Source: Streptomyces sp. SA15
GTDB lineage: Bacteria > Actinomycetota > Actinomycetes > Streptomycetales > Streptomycetaceae
Length of the DNA stretch: 61,755 nt
Assembly: GCF_002291145.1 (NCBI RefSeq)
Contig: NZ_NTGE01000018.1
Location: 1-61,755, forward strand
Direction: 5' to 3'
This document shows, one piece after another, positions 53,528 through 61,755 of the stretch. The position numbers and the translations under genes are program-made. How positions within the stretch are numbered: position 1 is the first letter of the stretch; every line of letters begins with the position of its first letter. The notes below the pieces were generated by a model. The model was not told the DNA's origin, ran no database searches, and saw nothing but the letters and a program-made list of their open reading frames with translations.

Positions 53528-54162
53528 GCGGCACTCACCGGTCCCCCAGGGCTTTCCACGGGGACGAAGCGCACGCGCGTGCCCGGTGACAACAGGGCGG
53601 CGGGCACGCGCGCGTGGTCCCACAGCACGGCGTCCGTGGTGCCGATCAGCTGCCAGCCGCCCGGCGACGAGCGGGGGTACACGCCCGTGTACGGACCCGC
53701 CAGCGCCACCGAACCGGCGGGGACGGCCGTCCGCGGAGTGGCCCGGCGCGGGACGTCGTAGCGCGGCGGCAGGCCGGTCAGGTAGCCGAAGCCGGGGGCG
53801 AACCCGCAGAAGGCGACGGTGAATTCGGTGGCCGCGTGGATGCGGGCCACCTCCTGTTCCGGCACTCCCCAGTGGGCTGCGACCTCGGCCAGGTCGGGGC
53901 CGTCGTAGCGCACCGGCAGCTCGATCGCGTCCCGCGCGCGTGGGGGAGCGGGCGGCACCTCGGAGGCGGCCAGCTCGGACGCCAGGCGGGCCGGATCGTC
54001 GAGGCCGTCGAGGAGGACCGTGCGGGCCGCGGGGACGATCTCGCGGACCGTCAGCGAGCCCTCCGCGCGGCGCCGCACCAGTTCGGCGTGCAGGGCCTGG
54101 GCCTCCTCGCCCGAGGCAACTTCGACGAGCAGGGCGCCGTCACCGACGGGCAGCGCCCTCAT
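53524..54162 (-). CDS. pxpB: 5-oxoprolinase subunit B
   Basis: 212 residues, KipI/PxpB family: LPVGDGALLVEVASGEEAQA at the start, then the core FCGFAPGFGYLTGLP and ATPRTAVPAGSVALAGPYTG with VYPRSSPGGWQLIG. ATG 54162 overlaps the PxpA stop and its own stop overlaps PxpC, both by ATGA. Confidence 0.94.
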   Translation of the reverse strand: MRALPVGDGALLVEVASGEEAQALHAELVRRRAEGSLTVREIVPAARTVLLDGLDDPARLASELAASEVPPAPPRARDAIELPVRYDGPDLAEVAAHWGVPEQEVARIHAATEFTVAFCGFAPGFGYLTGLPPRYDVPRRATPRTAVPAGSVALAGPYTGVYPRSSPGGWQLIGTTDAVLWDHARVPAALLSPGTRVRFVPVESPGGPVSAA

Positions 54163-54917
54163 GCGAAGGCCTCCACCCGGACACCGGAGGTCTCCAGCCG
54201 TTCCCGGACCCGGCGGGCCAGGTCGACCGCGCCCGGTGTGTCGCCGTGCAGGCACAGGGAACGCGCGCGTACCTCGATGCGCGCCCCGGAGTGGGAGGTG
54301 ACCTGACCGAGGCGGGCGAGGCTCACCGACCGTTCGACGACGGCCTCCGGGTCGGTGACCACGGCGCCGTCCCGGCCGCGCGGCACGAGCGTGCCCTCCT
54401 CGGTGTACGCGCGGTCCGCGAACGCCTCCGTGACGGCCGGCAGGCCCGCCTTCTCGGCGAGTTCCAGCAGACGTGAGCCGGGCAGCCCGAGCACGGGCAG
54501 CGTGGCGTCGGCGAGGAGCACCCCGTCGACGACCGCGCCGGCCTGCTCCGCGTCGTGCACGACCCGGTTGTAGAGCGCGCCGTGCGGCTTGACGTACGAC
54601 ACGCGCGAGCCCGCCGCGCGCGCGAACACCTCCAGGGCGCCGATCTGGTAGGCCACCTCGGCCGCCAGTTCGGCGGGCGGCACGTCCATCGCGCGCCGCC
54701 CGAACCCCGCCAGGTCCCGGTAGGAGACCTGGGCGCCGATCCGTACCCCGCGCCCGGCCGCCAGCTCGCACACCCGCCGCATGGTGGTCGCGTCCCCGGC
54801 GTGGAAGCCGCAGGCCACGTTGGCGCTGGTGACGACGGTCAGCAGCTGCTCGTCGTCGGTCAGCCGCCAGCGGCCGAAGCCCTCGCCGAGGTCGGCGTTG
54901 AGATCGATGGAGGTCAT
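54159..54917 (-). CDS. pxpA: 5-oxoprolinase subunit A (LamB/YcsF family)
   Basis: 252 residues. The start DLNADLGEGFGRWRLTDDEQ and ANVACGFHAGDATTMRR are the LamB/YcsF signature, and the core HGALYNRVVHDAEQAGAVVD follows. All residues typical of the family are present. ATG 54917 lies 65 nt after the DUF1445 gene; the gap holds three 13-nt repeats and no strong ribosome site, so coupling may be weaker here. Confidence 0.95.
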   Translation of the reverse strand: MTSIDLNADLGEGFGRWRLTDDEQLLTVVTSANVACGFHAGDATTMRRVCELAAGRGVRIGAQVSYRDLAGFGRRAMDVPPAELAAEVAYQIGALEVFARAAGSRVSYVKPHGALYNRVVHDAEQAGAVVDGVLLADATLPVLGLPGSRLLELAEKAGLPAVTEAFADRAYTEEGTLVPRGRDGAVVTDPEAVVERSVSLARLGQVTSHSGARIEVRARSLCLHGDTPGAVDLARRVRERLETSGVRVEAFA

Positions 54918-54948
54918 GGATCCGCGGGTCTCCCGGTCTTCCAGCAGA

Positions 54949-54987
54949 GTCTTCTGTCGGGGTCTTCTGTCAGGGTCTTCTGTCAGG
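54949..54987. repeat. 13-nt tandem repeat, three copies
   Basis: GTCTTCTGTC(G/A)GG is repeated at 54949, 54962 and 54975. The last copy covers the stop codon of the DUF1445 gene. Copy changes would move that stop relative to pxpA. Confidence 0.8.
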
Positions 54988-55804
54988 CCACGCGGTACTG
55001 CTCGTCGCGGGCGTCCGTGATGAACATCTGTCCCGGGGCGTGGGTGAGGGCGAACGGCGGGCGCGAGGCCATCACCGCGGCCTGCGGGGTCACACCGCAG
55101 GCCCAGAACACCGGGATGTCGTCCGGCTCGGCGTCCACCGGGTCGCCGAAGTCGGGGCGGCCGAGATCGTCGATGCCGAGGCCCTCCGGCGGCCCGCAGT
55201 GTACGGGGTCGCCGTGCACCTCGGGCATCAGCCGGCTTTCCCTGATCGCCGTCTCCAGGTGCGTGGGCGGCACCGGACGCATCGAGACCACCAGGGGGCC
55301 GTGCAACCGTTCCGCGGGGCGGCACTGGCGGCTGGTGACGTACATGGGGACGTTGCTCCCCTGCTCGATGTGGCGCATGGGAACGCCGGCCTCGGACAGC
55401 GCCCACTCGAAGGTGAAGCTGCAGCCGATCAGGACGGACACCAGGTCGTCCCGCCAGTGGGCGAGCACATCCGTGGGCTCGTCCACCAACTCTCCGTCCC
55501 GCCACACCCGGTAGCGCGGCAGATCGGTGCGCAGATCCGCACCGGGAGCCAGGGCAGTGGTCCAGGAACCGGCGTCGGTCACGTCGAGGACCGGGCAGGC
55601 CTTCTTGTTGCGGAAGCAGAACACCAGCACGTCGTACGCCCAGTCGCGCGGCACCGAGAGCAGGTTCGCCTGTGTGTGGCCCGCCGCGACCCCGGCAGTG
55701 GGGCCCGTCAGGCCGGCCCGGAAGCGGATCCGGGCCTCTTCCGGGCTCCACGCGTGCGCGTGCTCGTCGACGACGGCCACGGGACGGTCTTCCGTGCGGT
55801 TCAC
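54983..55804 (-). CDS. DUF1445 family putative hydro-lyase
   Basis: 273 residues. The D-glutamate-cyclase-like DUF1445 features are [40 protein letters not shown], and the end [20 protein letters not shown] with [11 protein letters not shown]. Relatives convert D-glutamate to 5-oxo-D-proline or act as hydratases. In an oxoprolinase operon it could supply or dispose of 5-oxoproline stereoisomers. GTG 55804 overlaps the MFS stop by GTGA. Confidence 0.9.
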   Translation of the reverse strand: MNRTEDRPVAVVDEHAHAWSPEEARIRFRAGLTGPTAGVAAGHTQANLLSVPRDWAYDVLVFCFRNKKACPVLDVTDAGSWTTALAPGADLRTDLPRYRVWRDGELVDEPTDVLAHWRDDLVSVLIGCSFTFEWALSEAGVPMRHIEQGSNVPMYVTSRQCRPAERLHGPLVVSMRPVPPTHLETAIRESRLMPEVHGDPVHCGPPEGLGIDDLGRPDFGDPVDAEPDDIPVFWACGVTPQAAVMASRPPFALTHAPGQMFITDARDEQYRVA

Positions 55805-57102
55805 GCCAGCTCCTTCCCGCGCGTCTCCGGCAGCCCGAGGAGCGCCAGGGCGGCGATCCCGTAACCGATCGCGCCGAAGACCAGCGCGCCGCCCACGCCC
55901 CAGCTGTCGGCCAGGAAGCCGACGGTGGTGGGGAAGACGGCGCCCACGGCGCGGCCGGTGTTGTACGTGAAGCCCTGTCCGGTGCCCCGCACCGCCGTCG
56001 GGTACAGCTCGCTCAGGAAGGACCCGAAGCCGCTGAAGATCGCCGACATGCAGAAGCCGAGCGGGAAACCGAGCACCAGGAGCAGGGTGTTGGCGCCGCT
56101 CGGGATGTTCGCGTACGCCAGGATGCAGAGCGCCGACAGCAGCGCGAAGAGCCAGATGTTGCGCCGGCGGCCGAGTCGGTCGGTGAGGTAGCCGCCGGTC
56201 AGATAGCCGAGGAAGGCCCCCGAGATCAGGAACGTCAGGTAGCCGCCGGTGCCGACGACCGACAGGTCGCGTTCGGTCTTGAGGTAGGTCGGCACCCAGG
56301 TGGCGAGGGTGTAGTAGCCGCCCTGGACGCCGGTGGAGAGCAGGACCGCGAAGACCGTCGTCCGCAGCAGGCCGGGTTTGAAGATCGCCGTGAACGAGCC
56401 CTTGTCGGAACTCCGCTCGCGGACCGCGACCGCCTCGGGGGCGTCCTGCACCCGGCGCCGCATCCAGATGACCAGCAGCGCGGGCAGCGCGCCGGTCCAG
56501 AACATCACCCGCCAGGCCAGGTCGTCACCGAGGAGCGAGAAGACCAGCGTGTACATGATCACGGCCAGCGCCCAGCCCACGGCCCAGGAGCTCTGGATCG
56601 CGCCGAGCGTACGGCCCCGGTGCTTCGCGCTCGCGTACTCGGCGACCAGGATCGCGCCGACCGCCCACTCGCCGCCGAAACCGAGGCCCTGGAGGGCGCG
56701 GAAGACCAGCAGCGTCTCGTAGTTGGGCGCGAAACCGCAGGCGACCGTGAAGACCGCATAGGTGATCACCGTGATCATCAGCGCCTTGACCCGGCCGACG
56801 CGGTCCGCGAGCACGCCCGCGAGGGCGCCGCCGATCGCGGAGACCACCAGCGTGACGGTGGTGAAGAGGCCGGTCTGGCCGCTGTCCAGGCCGAAGTAGG
56901 CGGCCAGCGCGACCATGCTCAGCGGCAGCGTGAAGTAGTCGTACGAGTCCAGGGCATAGCCGCCGAAGGCGCCCGCGAAGGCGCGGCGGCCGCGCGGGCC
57001 GAGGGCGCGCAGCCAGCCCAACGCCCCGTCGTCGGCGGGGCGTTCATCCAGGGGTGGGCGTGTGTCGGTGGACAGGGCCTGCGGTGGAGGGGTCGTGCTC
57101 AT
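55801..57102 (-). CDS. MFS transporter, likely for the oxoprolinase operon substrate
   Basis: 433 residues of the sugar/acid-symporter type: [20 protein letters not shown] in the middle and [16 protein letters not shown] as the loop 2-3 motif. It is the first gene of the pxp operon, so its substrate may be pyroglutamate or a related acid. ATG 57102 has GAGGTG about 6 nt upstream. The palindrome at 57210 lies 108 nt before the start. Confidence 0.9.
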   Translation of the reverse strand: MSTTPPPQALSTDTRPPLDERPADDGALGWLRALGPRGRRAFAGAFGGYALDSYDYFTLPLSMVALAAYFGLDSGQTGLFTTVTLVVSAIGGALAGVLADRVGRVKALMITVITYAVFTVACGFAPNYETLLVFRALQGLGFGGEWAVGAILVAEYASAKHRGRTLGAIQSSWAVGWALAVIMYTLVFSLLGDDLAWRVMFWTGALPALLVIWMRRRVQDAPEAVAVRERSSDKGSFTAIFKPGLLRTTVFAVLLSTGVQGGYYTLATWVPTYLKTERDLSVVGTGGYLTFLISGAFLGYLTGGYLTDRLGRRRNIWLFALLSALCILAYANIPSGANTLLLVLGFPLGFCMSAIFSGFGSFLSELYPTAVRGTGQGFTYNTGRAVGAVFPTTVGFLADSWGVGGALVFGAIGYGIAALALLGLPETRGKELA

Positions 57103-57209
57103 GGGCACCTCGCAGAGGGAGGACGGAGGGTGCTTGAGGAACTGAGCCGTGCCGTGCGGAAGCCGTCGGCGCCGTGGTGAGCGGGCGACGCCGTTCGTAG
57201 CAAGGTAGA

Positions 57210-57226
57210 GGATCGTTGAACGATCC
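57210..57226. promoter_or_regulatory. 17-bp palindrome GGATCGTTGAACGATCC, likely GntR operator
   Basis: Perfect 8-bp arms around one base, between the divergent MFS (pxp) and GntR genes. It contains TCGTTGAACGA, matching the FadR-subfamily operator form TNGTNNNACNA. It most likely binds the adjacent regulator. Confidence 0.8.
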
Positions 57227-57275
57227 CTCAATACCCATGTTGTTTCGTTCTTGTATCTGCGATTGAATTCCGGGC

Positions 57276-57971
57276 ATGGCAGAGCAGCTGACGGGACTGG
57301 CCGACGACCGAGCCCTCCTGGGCCGCACCAGCACGGCCGAACGGGTCTCGGACATCCTCAGGAGCCGCATCGCCGAGGGGTACTTCCCGCCCGGGACACG
57401 GCTGTCGGAGGACAGCATCGGCGGCGCGCTCGGCGTCTCCCGCAACACACTGCGCGAGGCGTTCCGGCTGCTCACCCATGAACGCCTGCTCGTCCACGAG
57501 CTGAACCGGGGCGTCTTCGTCCGGGTCCTGACCGTCGAGGACGTCGAGGACATCTACCGCACGCGCGGCCTCGTCGAGTGCGCCGTCGTACGGGGTCTCG
57601 GTGAACCGCCGTACGTCCTGGACGGCCTTGCCGAGGCCGTGGCCGAAGGACAGCGGGCGACGCGCGAAGGTGACTGGAAAGCGCTGGGCACGGCCAATAT
57701 CCACTTCCACCGGGAACTGGTCGCGCTCGCGGGGAGCGGCCGCACCGACGAGCTGATGCGCAGCGTCTTCGCCGAACTGCGCCTCGCTTTTCACGTCGTG
57801 GACGAGCCGCGCCGGCTGCACGAGCCGTACCTGGCGCGCAACCAGCAGATCCTGCAGGCACTGCAGGCGGGGGACAAGCAGGAGGCCGAGAAACTGCTCG
57901 CGGTATACCTCGACGACTCGCTGGAGCGCGTGGTCGAGGTGTACCGGCGGCGGGTCGGCGAGGAAGGCTAG
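57276..57971 (+). CDS. GntR family (FadR/FCD) transcriptional regulator
   Basis: 231 residues. An N-terminal GntR winged helix (RIAEGYFPPGTRLSEDSIGG, then ALGVSRNTLREAFRLL) is followed by an FCD ligand domain with the metal-type residues (EDIYRTRGLVECAVVRGL; FHRELVALAGSGRTDELM). It is divergent from the oxoprolinase operon across a perfect palindrome, so it is the probable substrate-responsive repressor of that operon. Confidence 0.93.
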   Translation: MAEQLTGLADDRALLGRTSTAERVSDILRSRIAEGYFPPGTRLSEDSIGGALGVSRNTLREAFRLLTHERLLVHELNRGVFVRVLTVEDVEDIYRTRGLVECAVVRGLGEPPYVLDGLAEAVAEGQRATREGDWKALGTANIHFHRELVALAGSGRTDELMRSVFAELRLAFHVVDEPRRLHEPYLARNQQILQALQAGDKQEAEKLLAVYLDDSLERVVEVYRRRVGEEG

Positions 57972-58062
57972 AGGCTCCGCCGCACAGGTGTGACAACCGT
58001 GACGCCGGGGGGTTTCTGCGTCGTTTGGGTCGTTGTCAGACCGAGGACCTAGTCTGTGCACC

Positions 58063-59589
58063 GTGACTTCGCCTGCATCGACGGACAGTGTTCCGCCCCA
58101 GCTCAGCGCGGGGCCGCGCCCCGCTCCGGGCCCGGCCGCCGACGAGGGACTGGCGCGGCGGCTGCGCGCGCTCGCCTGCACCGCGCCGCTGCACGACCTC
58201 GACGCCCGCAAGGCCAACCTCGCGGGCGAGTACTCGGTGTACGGCATGGCGGAGGTGGCGCTCGCCGCCATCGACCTGGTCACGCTGAACATGGACTTCG
58301 ACACCGGCGCCGACCACGACCAGATCGTCGCCCGGCTCATCCCGCGCATCGCCGCCCAGGCCCCGCAGCGGCCCGTCGCCGAGCATGAGCGCGTGGCCCG
58401 CTGGGTCCTGGAGAACCTCATCAACGTCGGCAGCGTGGACCGCGGCTTCCGGGCCGTATACGGCACGTTCGCGCCGGACGGCACCTATGTGCGCCGTGAC
58501 TACGACTTCAAGCTGATCGAGGAGGTGCCCGGCCCCGGCGGCAGCGTCTACCTCCGTACGACGGACGAGGCGGTCAACGTCCTGGTCGGCGCCCTCGACA
58601 CCGACGTCACCAGCGCGCAGATCGCCGCCGAGGTCAAGCTGGAGGTGCTGATCAGCCGCGGCCGCCTAGCGGACGCCCAGCTGGCCGCCGAACAGGCCCG
58701 GTACCGCACCGTCCAGTACTCCGAGACGCTGCGCAGGGCATTGGACGCGACCCGGCGCAACGTCCGGGCCGTGGACTGGCTCACCACCGTGCCCGACATG
58801 ATCGCCGAGGCCCTCGACCACGTCGCCGACCGCTACCGCCACGAGAACGCGATCCTGACCAACATCCGCAAGGCACGCGACGAGTCCGAGGACCCCGAGC
58901 ACAAGCGGCGTGCCGCCGAGCTGGTGGACATCGTGAAGGACTGCATCCGGCGGCACACGCAGTTGCAGTCCCGGCTCCTGGAAGCGGGCCCGCTCTTCCG
59001 CGCCGAGCAGGACCGGCAGGCCTTCGCGACGCCCATGACCACATCGGGGACAGACCTGTACGGCCATCTGCTCGCGCCGGTCCTGCCGTTGCCGTTGGAG
59101 CAGGCGGTCAGGGTCACCGACGCGTTCTTCGCGCGCGGGACCGGATTGCGTACGCCGGTGTCGGTGCGGGTGGGCGACCTCGTCGACCTACTGCTGACAC
59201 CGCCCGTGGAGCGGGAGCATCTGGGCGCGGAGATGCCCGAGCCGGACCTCATCGCCACGCCGGACGACAGCCGGTTCAGTGAGGAACAGTTGGCGGCCGC
59301 CACGGAGTTGCTGGATCTGCCGGCGGATGCGCCGCGGCGGTTGTCGGGGCTGCTGGCTCAGGCGCGGCGGCGGGATCCCGATCTGCCTTATCTGGTGGCC
59401 CTGTTGGCGGTGCACGCGGCTAGTCCGCCGGTCGGTACGGCCTATCGGCAGGGCGAGGAGAAGCTGCTGTTCGCCGTGGACGACGGGACGGAGCTGGACG
59501 ACCCCGAGTTCGGTGGGGCCGATCTGATCGTGGGGACGGCTCTGTTGGACGCGGCGGGGATGGCGGCGGACAGGACAGAGGCGGCGTAG
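58063..59589 (+). CDS. Possible kleisin/MukF-like (JetA-like) subunit of an SMC system
   Basis: 508 residues, helical and charged with no signal peptide. The N-terminal half (YSVYGMAEVALAAIDLVTLN, then VARWVLENLINVG) could be a winged-helix-type dimer domain. The middle has long helices (AQLAAEQARYRTVQYSETLR; ILTNIRKARDESEDPEHKRR), and the C-terminal part has LLDLPADAPRRLSGLLAQAR. First gene of a three-gene operon whose third gene is an SMC-like ATPase. The position, size and helical middle fit a MukF/MksF/JetA subunit, but no diagnostic motif proves it. GTG 58063 is the likely start. Confidence 0.5.
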   Translation: MTSPASTDSVPPQLSAGPRPAPGPAADEGLARRLRALACTAPLHDLDARKANLAGEYSVYGMAEVALAAIDLVTLNMDFDTGADHDQIVARLIPRIAAQAPQRPVAEHERVARWVLENLINVGSVDRGFRAVYGTFAPDGTYVRRDYDFKLIEEVPGPGGSVYLRTTDEAVNVLVGALDTDVTSAQIAAEVKLEVLISRGRLADAQLAAEQARYRTVQYSETLRRALDATRRNVRAVDWLTTVPDMIAEALDHVADRYRHENAILTNIRKARDESEDPEHKRRAAELVDIVKDCIRRHTQLQSRLLEAGPLFRAEQDRQAFATPMTTSGTDLYGHLLAPVLPLPLEQAVRVTDAFFARGTGLRTPVSVRVGDLVDLLLTPPVEREHLGAEMPEPDLIATPDDSRFSEEQLAAATELLDLPADAPRRLSGLLAQARRRDPDLPYLVALLAVHAASPPVGTAYRQGEEKLLFAVDDGTELDDPEFGGADLIVGTALLDAAGMAADRTEAA

Positions 59590-59635
59590 GCGTGAGGTAC
59601 CTCTTCATGAACCATCTCAGCAAGGAGCCCCGACC

Positions 59636-60514
59636 GTGACCGAGCACGTCGACCTCAGTGAGCCGGAGGCCGCCGCCGCGCCGGTGAGCAGTGCCGTCAC
59701 CCCCGCCGACGCCGCCGACGCGGCGCGGCTCGTCGCCTTCGGCCTGCAGCCCAAATTGCAGCCCGCCCGCGACCAGGAGTACACGGAGCTGCTGCGGCGC
59801 TACCGCGAGGACCCGCCGTTCGCACGGCTCGCCGACGCCGTGGCAGCCGGGCTCGGGCTGGTCGTGCTGGAGGTCTCCCCGCGCGCGGGGATGGCCGTGA
59901 CCGCCGCCGAGGACTCGGTGTTCGCCGTCCGCATGGGCGACTACGCGCGCCGCACGTCCGCCGACTCGGGGGACCGCTTCCTGCACGGGCTGGCGCATCT
60001 CGCCGTCGCCGCCATGGCGTTCCCGCGGCCCGAGGACCTCGCCGACGACGGGTACATCGGGCGCGTCTCGGTCAACGGCGTCGACGCCTTCGTACGCCAG
60101 GCCTGCCGCCGCCTGGAGGAGCGCGCCGAGGCGCAGGGCGAGAACACCGACCCGGCGACCGACGCGCCCGGCCTGGAGAGCGCCTGGCGGATCTGGGTCA
60201 GACGCAGCGCGACCGGCGCCACCAAGGACGCGCGCCGGCTCGCCGGTTCGACGACCGGCATCGTCGGCAAGGCCGTCGCCTTCCTCACCGATTCGGGATT
60301 CCTGCAGCGGACCGGGGACGACAACGGCGGCACCTACCGGACCACGGCCCGATATCAGCTCCAGGTGCGTGACATGGCGGGCAGTGCCGCCATGGCCGAG
60401 CTGCTGGAACTGGGCGTCGTCCCGGTCACCGACGGGACGCCGACCCTGCTCCCCGCGGAGGACACCGACGACCTGGACCTGGTGGCCGACGCCGGACTGC
60501 CGTTCCACTCCTGA
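59636..60514 (+). CDS. Possible MukE-like (JetB/DUF4194-like) subunit of an SMC system
   Basis: 292 residues, soluble. Features are a helix-rich N-terminus (AARLVAFGLQPKLQPARDQE, then YTELLRRYREDPPFARLADA), a beta-containing middle, and a C-terminal winged-helix-like end (GTYRTTARYQLQVRDM). MukE-type proteins are about this size, contain winged helices and lie between the kleisin and SMC genes. GTG 59636 follows AAGGAG, 46 nt after the previous stop; the SMC gene begins 39 nt later. The assignment rests mostly on operon position. Confidence 0.5.
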   Translation: MTEHVDLSEPEAAAAPVSSAVTPADAADAARLVAFGLQPKLQPARDQEYTELLRRYREDPPFARLADAVAAGLGLVVLEVSPRAGMAVTAAEDSVFAVRMGDYARRTSADSGDRFLHGLAHLAVAAMAFPRPEDLADDGYIGRVSVNGVDAFVRQACRRLEERAEAQGENTDPATDAPGLESAWRIWVRRSATGATKDARRLAGSTTGIVGKAVAFLTDSGFLQRTGDDNGGTYRTTARYQLQVRDMAGSAAMAELLELGVVPVTDGTPTLLPAEDTDDLDLVADAGLPFHS

Positions 60515-60553
60515 CCCCACCGCACCTTCTCCGAAGACCTACGAGAGTCCGCC

Positions 60554-61755
60554 ATGTACGAGCTGTCCCGCGTCCGCCTCTACTCCATCGGGCCCGCCGG
60601 TGCGCGCTACGCCGACACCGTGCTCGACCTGCGGGGCGTGGGCGAGCCCGTGCCCGACCCCGCGCCCACCCAGGCGGAGTTCTTCGAGGAGGAGCCGGTC
60701 GGCCCGCCGCGCCGGCCCGCCCCCGCGGGCGTGCTCTTCCTGGAGAACGGCGGCGGCAAGTCCGTCCTCCTGAAGCTGATCTTCTCCGTGATGCTGCCCG
60801 GCCACCGGAACACGCTCGGCGGTGCCAGCTCCGGTGTGCTGCGCAAGTTCCTGCTCGCGGACGACTGCGGGCACGTGGCGCTGGAGTGGCAGCACGTGCA
60901 GACCGGCGAGTGCGTCGTCGTCGGCAAGGTCAGCGAGTGGCGGGGGCGCCAGGTCTCCAACGACCCGCGGAAGTTCGCCGAGGCCTGGTACTCCTTCCGC
61001 CCCGGGCCAGGGCTGACCCTGGACAGTCTGCCGGTGGCCGAGTCCACCGCCGTACGGCCGCCCGCCGAGGGGCAGTCGGGCGCCCAGGGCCGCCGGCGCA
61101 CCATGAAGGGCTTCCGGGACGCCCTCACCGAGGCGGGCAAGGCATATCCGCACCTTGAGGTGCACTGGGAGGAGATCCACGACCGCTGGATCGAGCACCT
61201 CGGCGACCTCGCCCTCGACCCCGAACTCTTCCGCTACCAGCGGGAGATGAACGCCGACGAGGGCGAGGCCGCCGGCCTCTTCGCGGTCAAGAAGGACTCC
61301 GACTTCACCGACCTGCTGCTGCGCGCCGTGACGGACACGCGCGACACCGACGGGCTCGCCGACCTGGTCAGCGGTTTCGGCAACAAGCTGGGGCGGCGCG
61401 CCGAGCTGATCGCCGAACGGGACTTCACCGCAGGGTCGGTCGACCTGCTCGGGCGGATCGTCGAGGCCGCCGAGGCCCGCTCCCGCGCGCGTGACATCCA
61501 CACCGGGGCCGAACGCCGCACGCGGACCCTGGCGCGCCGGCTGTCCGCGCGGGGAGCCCAGGAACGGGTGCGAGCCGCCGATCTCGCCCAGCGGGTCACC
61601 GCCGCCGCGTACGCCGTCACGCACGCCGAGGCGGCACGGGAGCGCAGCGCGCTGATCGCCGCCGAACTTGCCTACCGGCACGCCTCGCTGGCGCTCGCCG
61701 CCGCCGAGAAGTCCGCCGCAGCACAAAAGCGCGAGCTCGCCGACGCGCGCACGCT
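60554..61755 (+). CDS. SMC/MukB-like ATPase N-terminal part (3' partial, JetC-like)
   Basis: The frame is open to the right edge (400 codons visible). The N-terminus starts MYELSRVRLYSIGPAGARYA and carries an SMC-type Walker A in LFLENGGGKSVLLKLIFSVM (NGGGKS, Lys69). The head continues to about residue 300. It then passes into long charged, Ala/Arg/Glu-rich helices (RTLARRLSARGAQERVRA; AAAEKSAAAQKRELADA) typical of the beginning of the coiled coil. The position before the Walker lysine that is usually Gly/Ala is Leu63. The C-terminal head with signature and Walker B lies outside the window. Confidence 0.7.
   Translation, partial: MYELSRVRLYSIGPAGARYADTVLDLRGVGEPVPDPAPTQAEFFEEEPVGPPRRPAPAGVLFLENGGGKSVLLKLIFSVMLPGHRNTLGGASSGVLRKFLLADDCGHVALEWQHVQTGECVVVGKVSEWRGRQVSNDPRKFAEAWYSFRPGPGLTLDSLPVAESTAVRPPAEGQSGAQGRRRTMKGFRDALTEAGKAYPHLEVHWEEIHDRWIEHLGDLALDPELFRYQREMNADEGEAAGLFAVKKDSDFTDLLLRAVTDTRDTDGLADLVSGFGNKLGRRAELIAERDFTAGSVDLLGRIVEAAEARSRARDIHTGAERRTRTLARRLSARGAQERVRAADLAQRVTAAAYAVTHAEAARERSALIAAELAYRHASLALAAAEKSAAAQKRELADART

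Overview
The window is about 72% G+C by eye, with GTG starts, ATGA/GTGA gene overlaps and many small actinobacterial families. It reads as the chromosome of a Streptomyces or close relative. From memory, the order riboflavin-hisEG / chitinase / fxsA-rbpA resembles the S. coelicolor region near SCO1415-SCO1461; I could not check this. I see no rRNA, tRNA, CRISPR array, complete insertion sequence or prophage.

Left part (1-18.2 kb). This holds the 3' end of an AfsR/NB-ARC-like TPR gene and a glycerophosphotransferase-like gene whose start region carries a 7-nt tandem repeat that puts it out of frame. GuaB1, a GNAT acetyltransferase, a decayed amino-acid permease beside an Lrp regulator, and an MFS gene with an early stop followed by a 161-bp tandem repeat come next. 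A DavA/DavB-like lysine monooxygenase pair, a GH6 cellulase, a divergent MFS/ROK pair, a MITE-like element between two converging genes, and an ECF41 sigma factor with its oxidoreductase and predicted promoter complete this part.

Middle (18.2-40.5 kb). An FMN riboswitch leads ribE-ribM-ribBA-ribH, followed by hisE-hisG and a PH-domain gene. A structured leader precedes two overlapping CNNM/CBS membrane proteins. Next are an orphan EccA-like AAA ATPase, a uridine-kinase-like gene, a Tat-exported C39-like peptidase, a TetR regulator, a GH18 chitinase with DasR-like boxes, acyl-CoA dehydrogenase, a second Lrp regulator, an amidohydrolase, a polyprenol-phosphate glycosyltransferase, fxsA and rbpA. 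rbpA has a textbook SigR promoter.

Right part (40.5-61.8 kb). Here are an MFS gene, a GDPD/YczE pair divergent from a MocR regulator, an FtsK-like ATPase with a degenerate P-loop plus its small membrane partner, ankyrin and HEAT-repeat proteins, and a translationally coupled operon of two glycosyltransferases and a GDSL hydrolase. A five-gene 5-oxoproline operon (MFS-DUF1445-pxpA-pxpB-pxpC) faces its GntR regulator across a perfect palindrome. The window ends in a three-gene operon whose third gene is an SMC/MukB-like ATPase cut by the edge. The first two genes fit kleisin-like and MukE-like partners by size and position, so this may be a Wadjet/MksBEF-type condensin system.

The most novel-looking signals are the heptanucleotide switch, the SMC-like operon, the 161-bp tandem repeat, the structured leader of the CNNM genes and a promoter-bearing 550-nt intergenic region before the glycosyltransferase.
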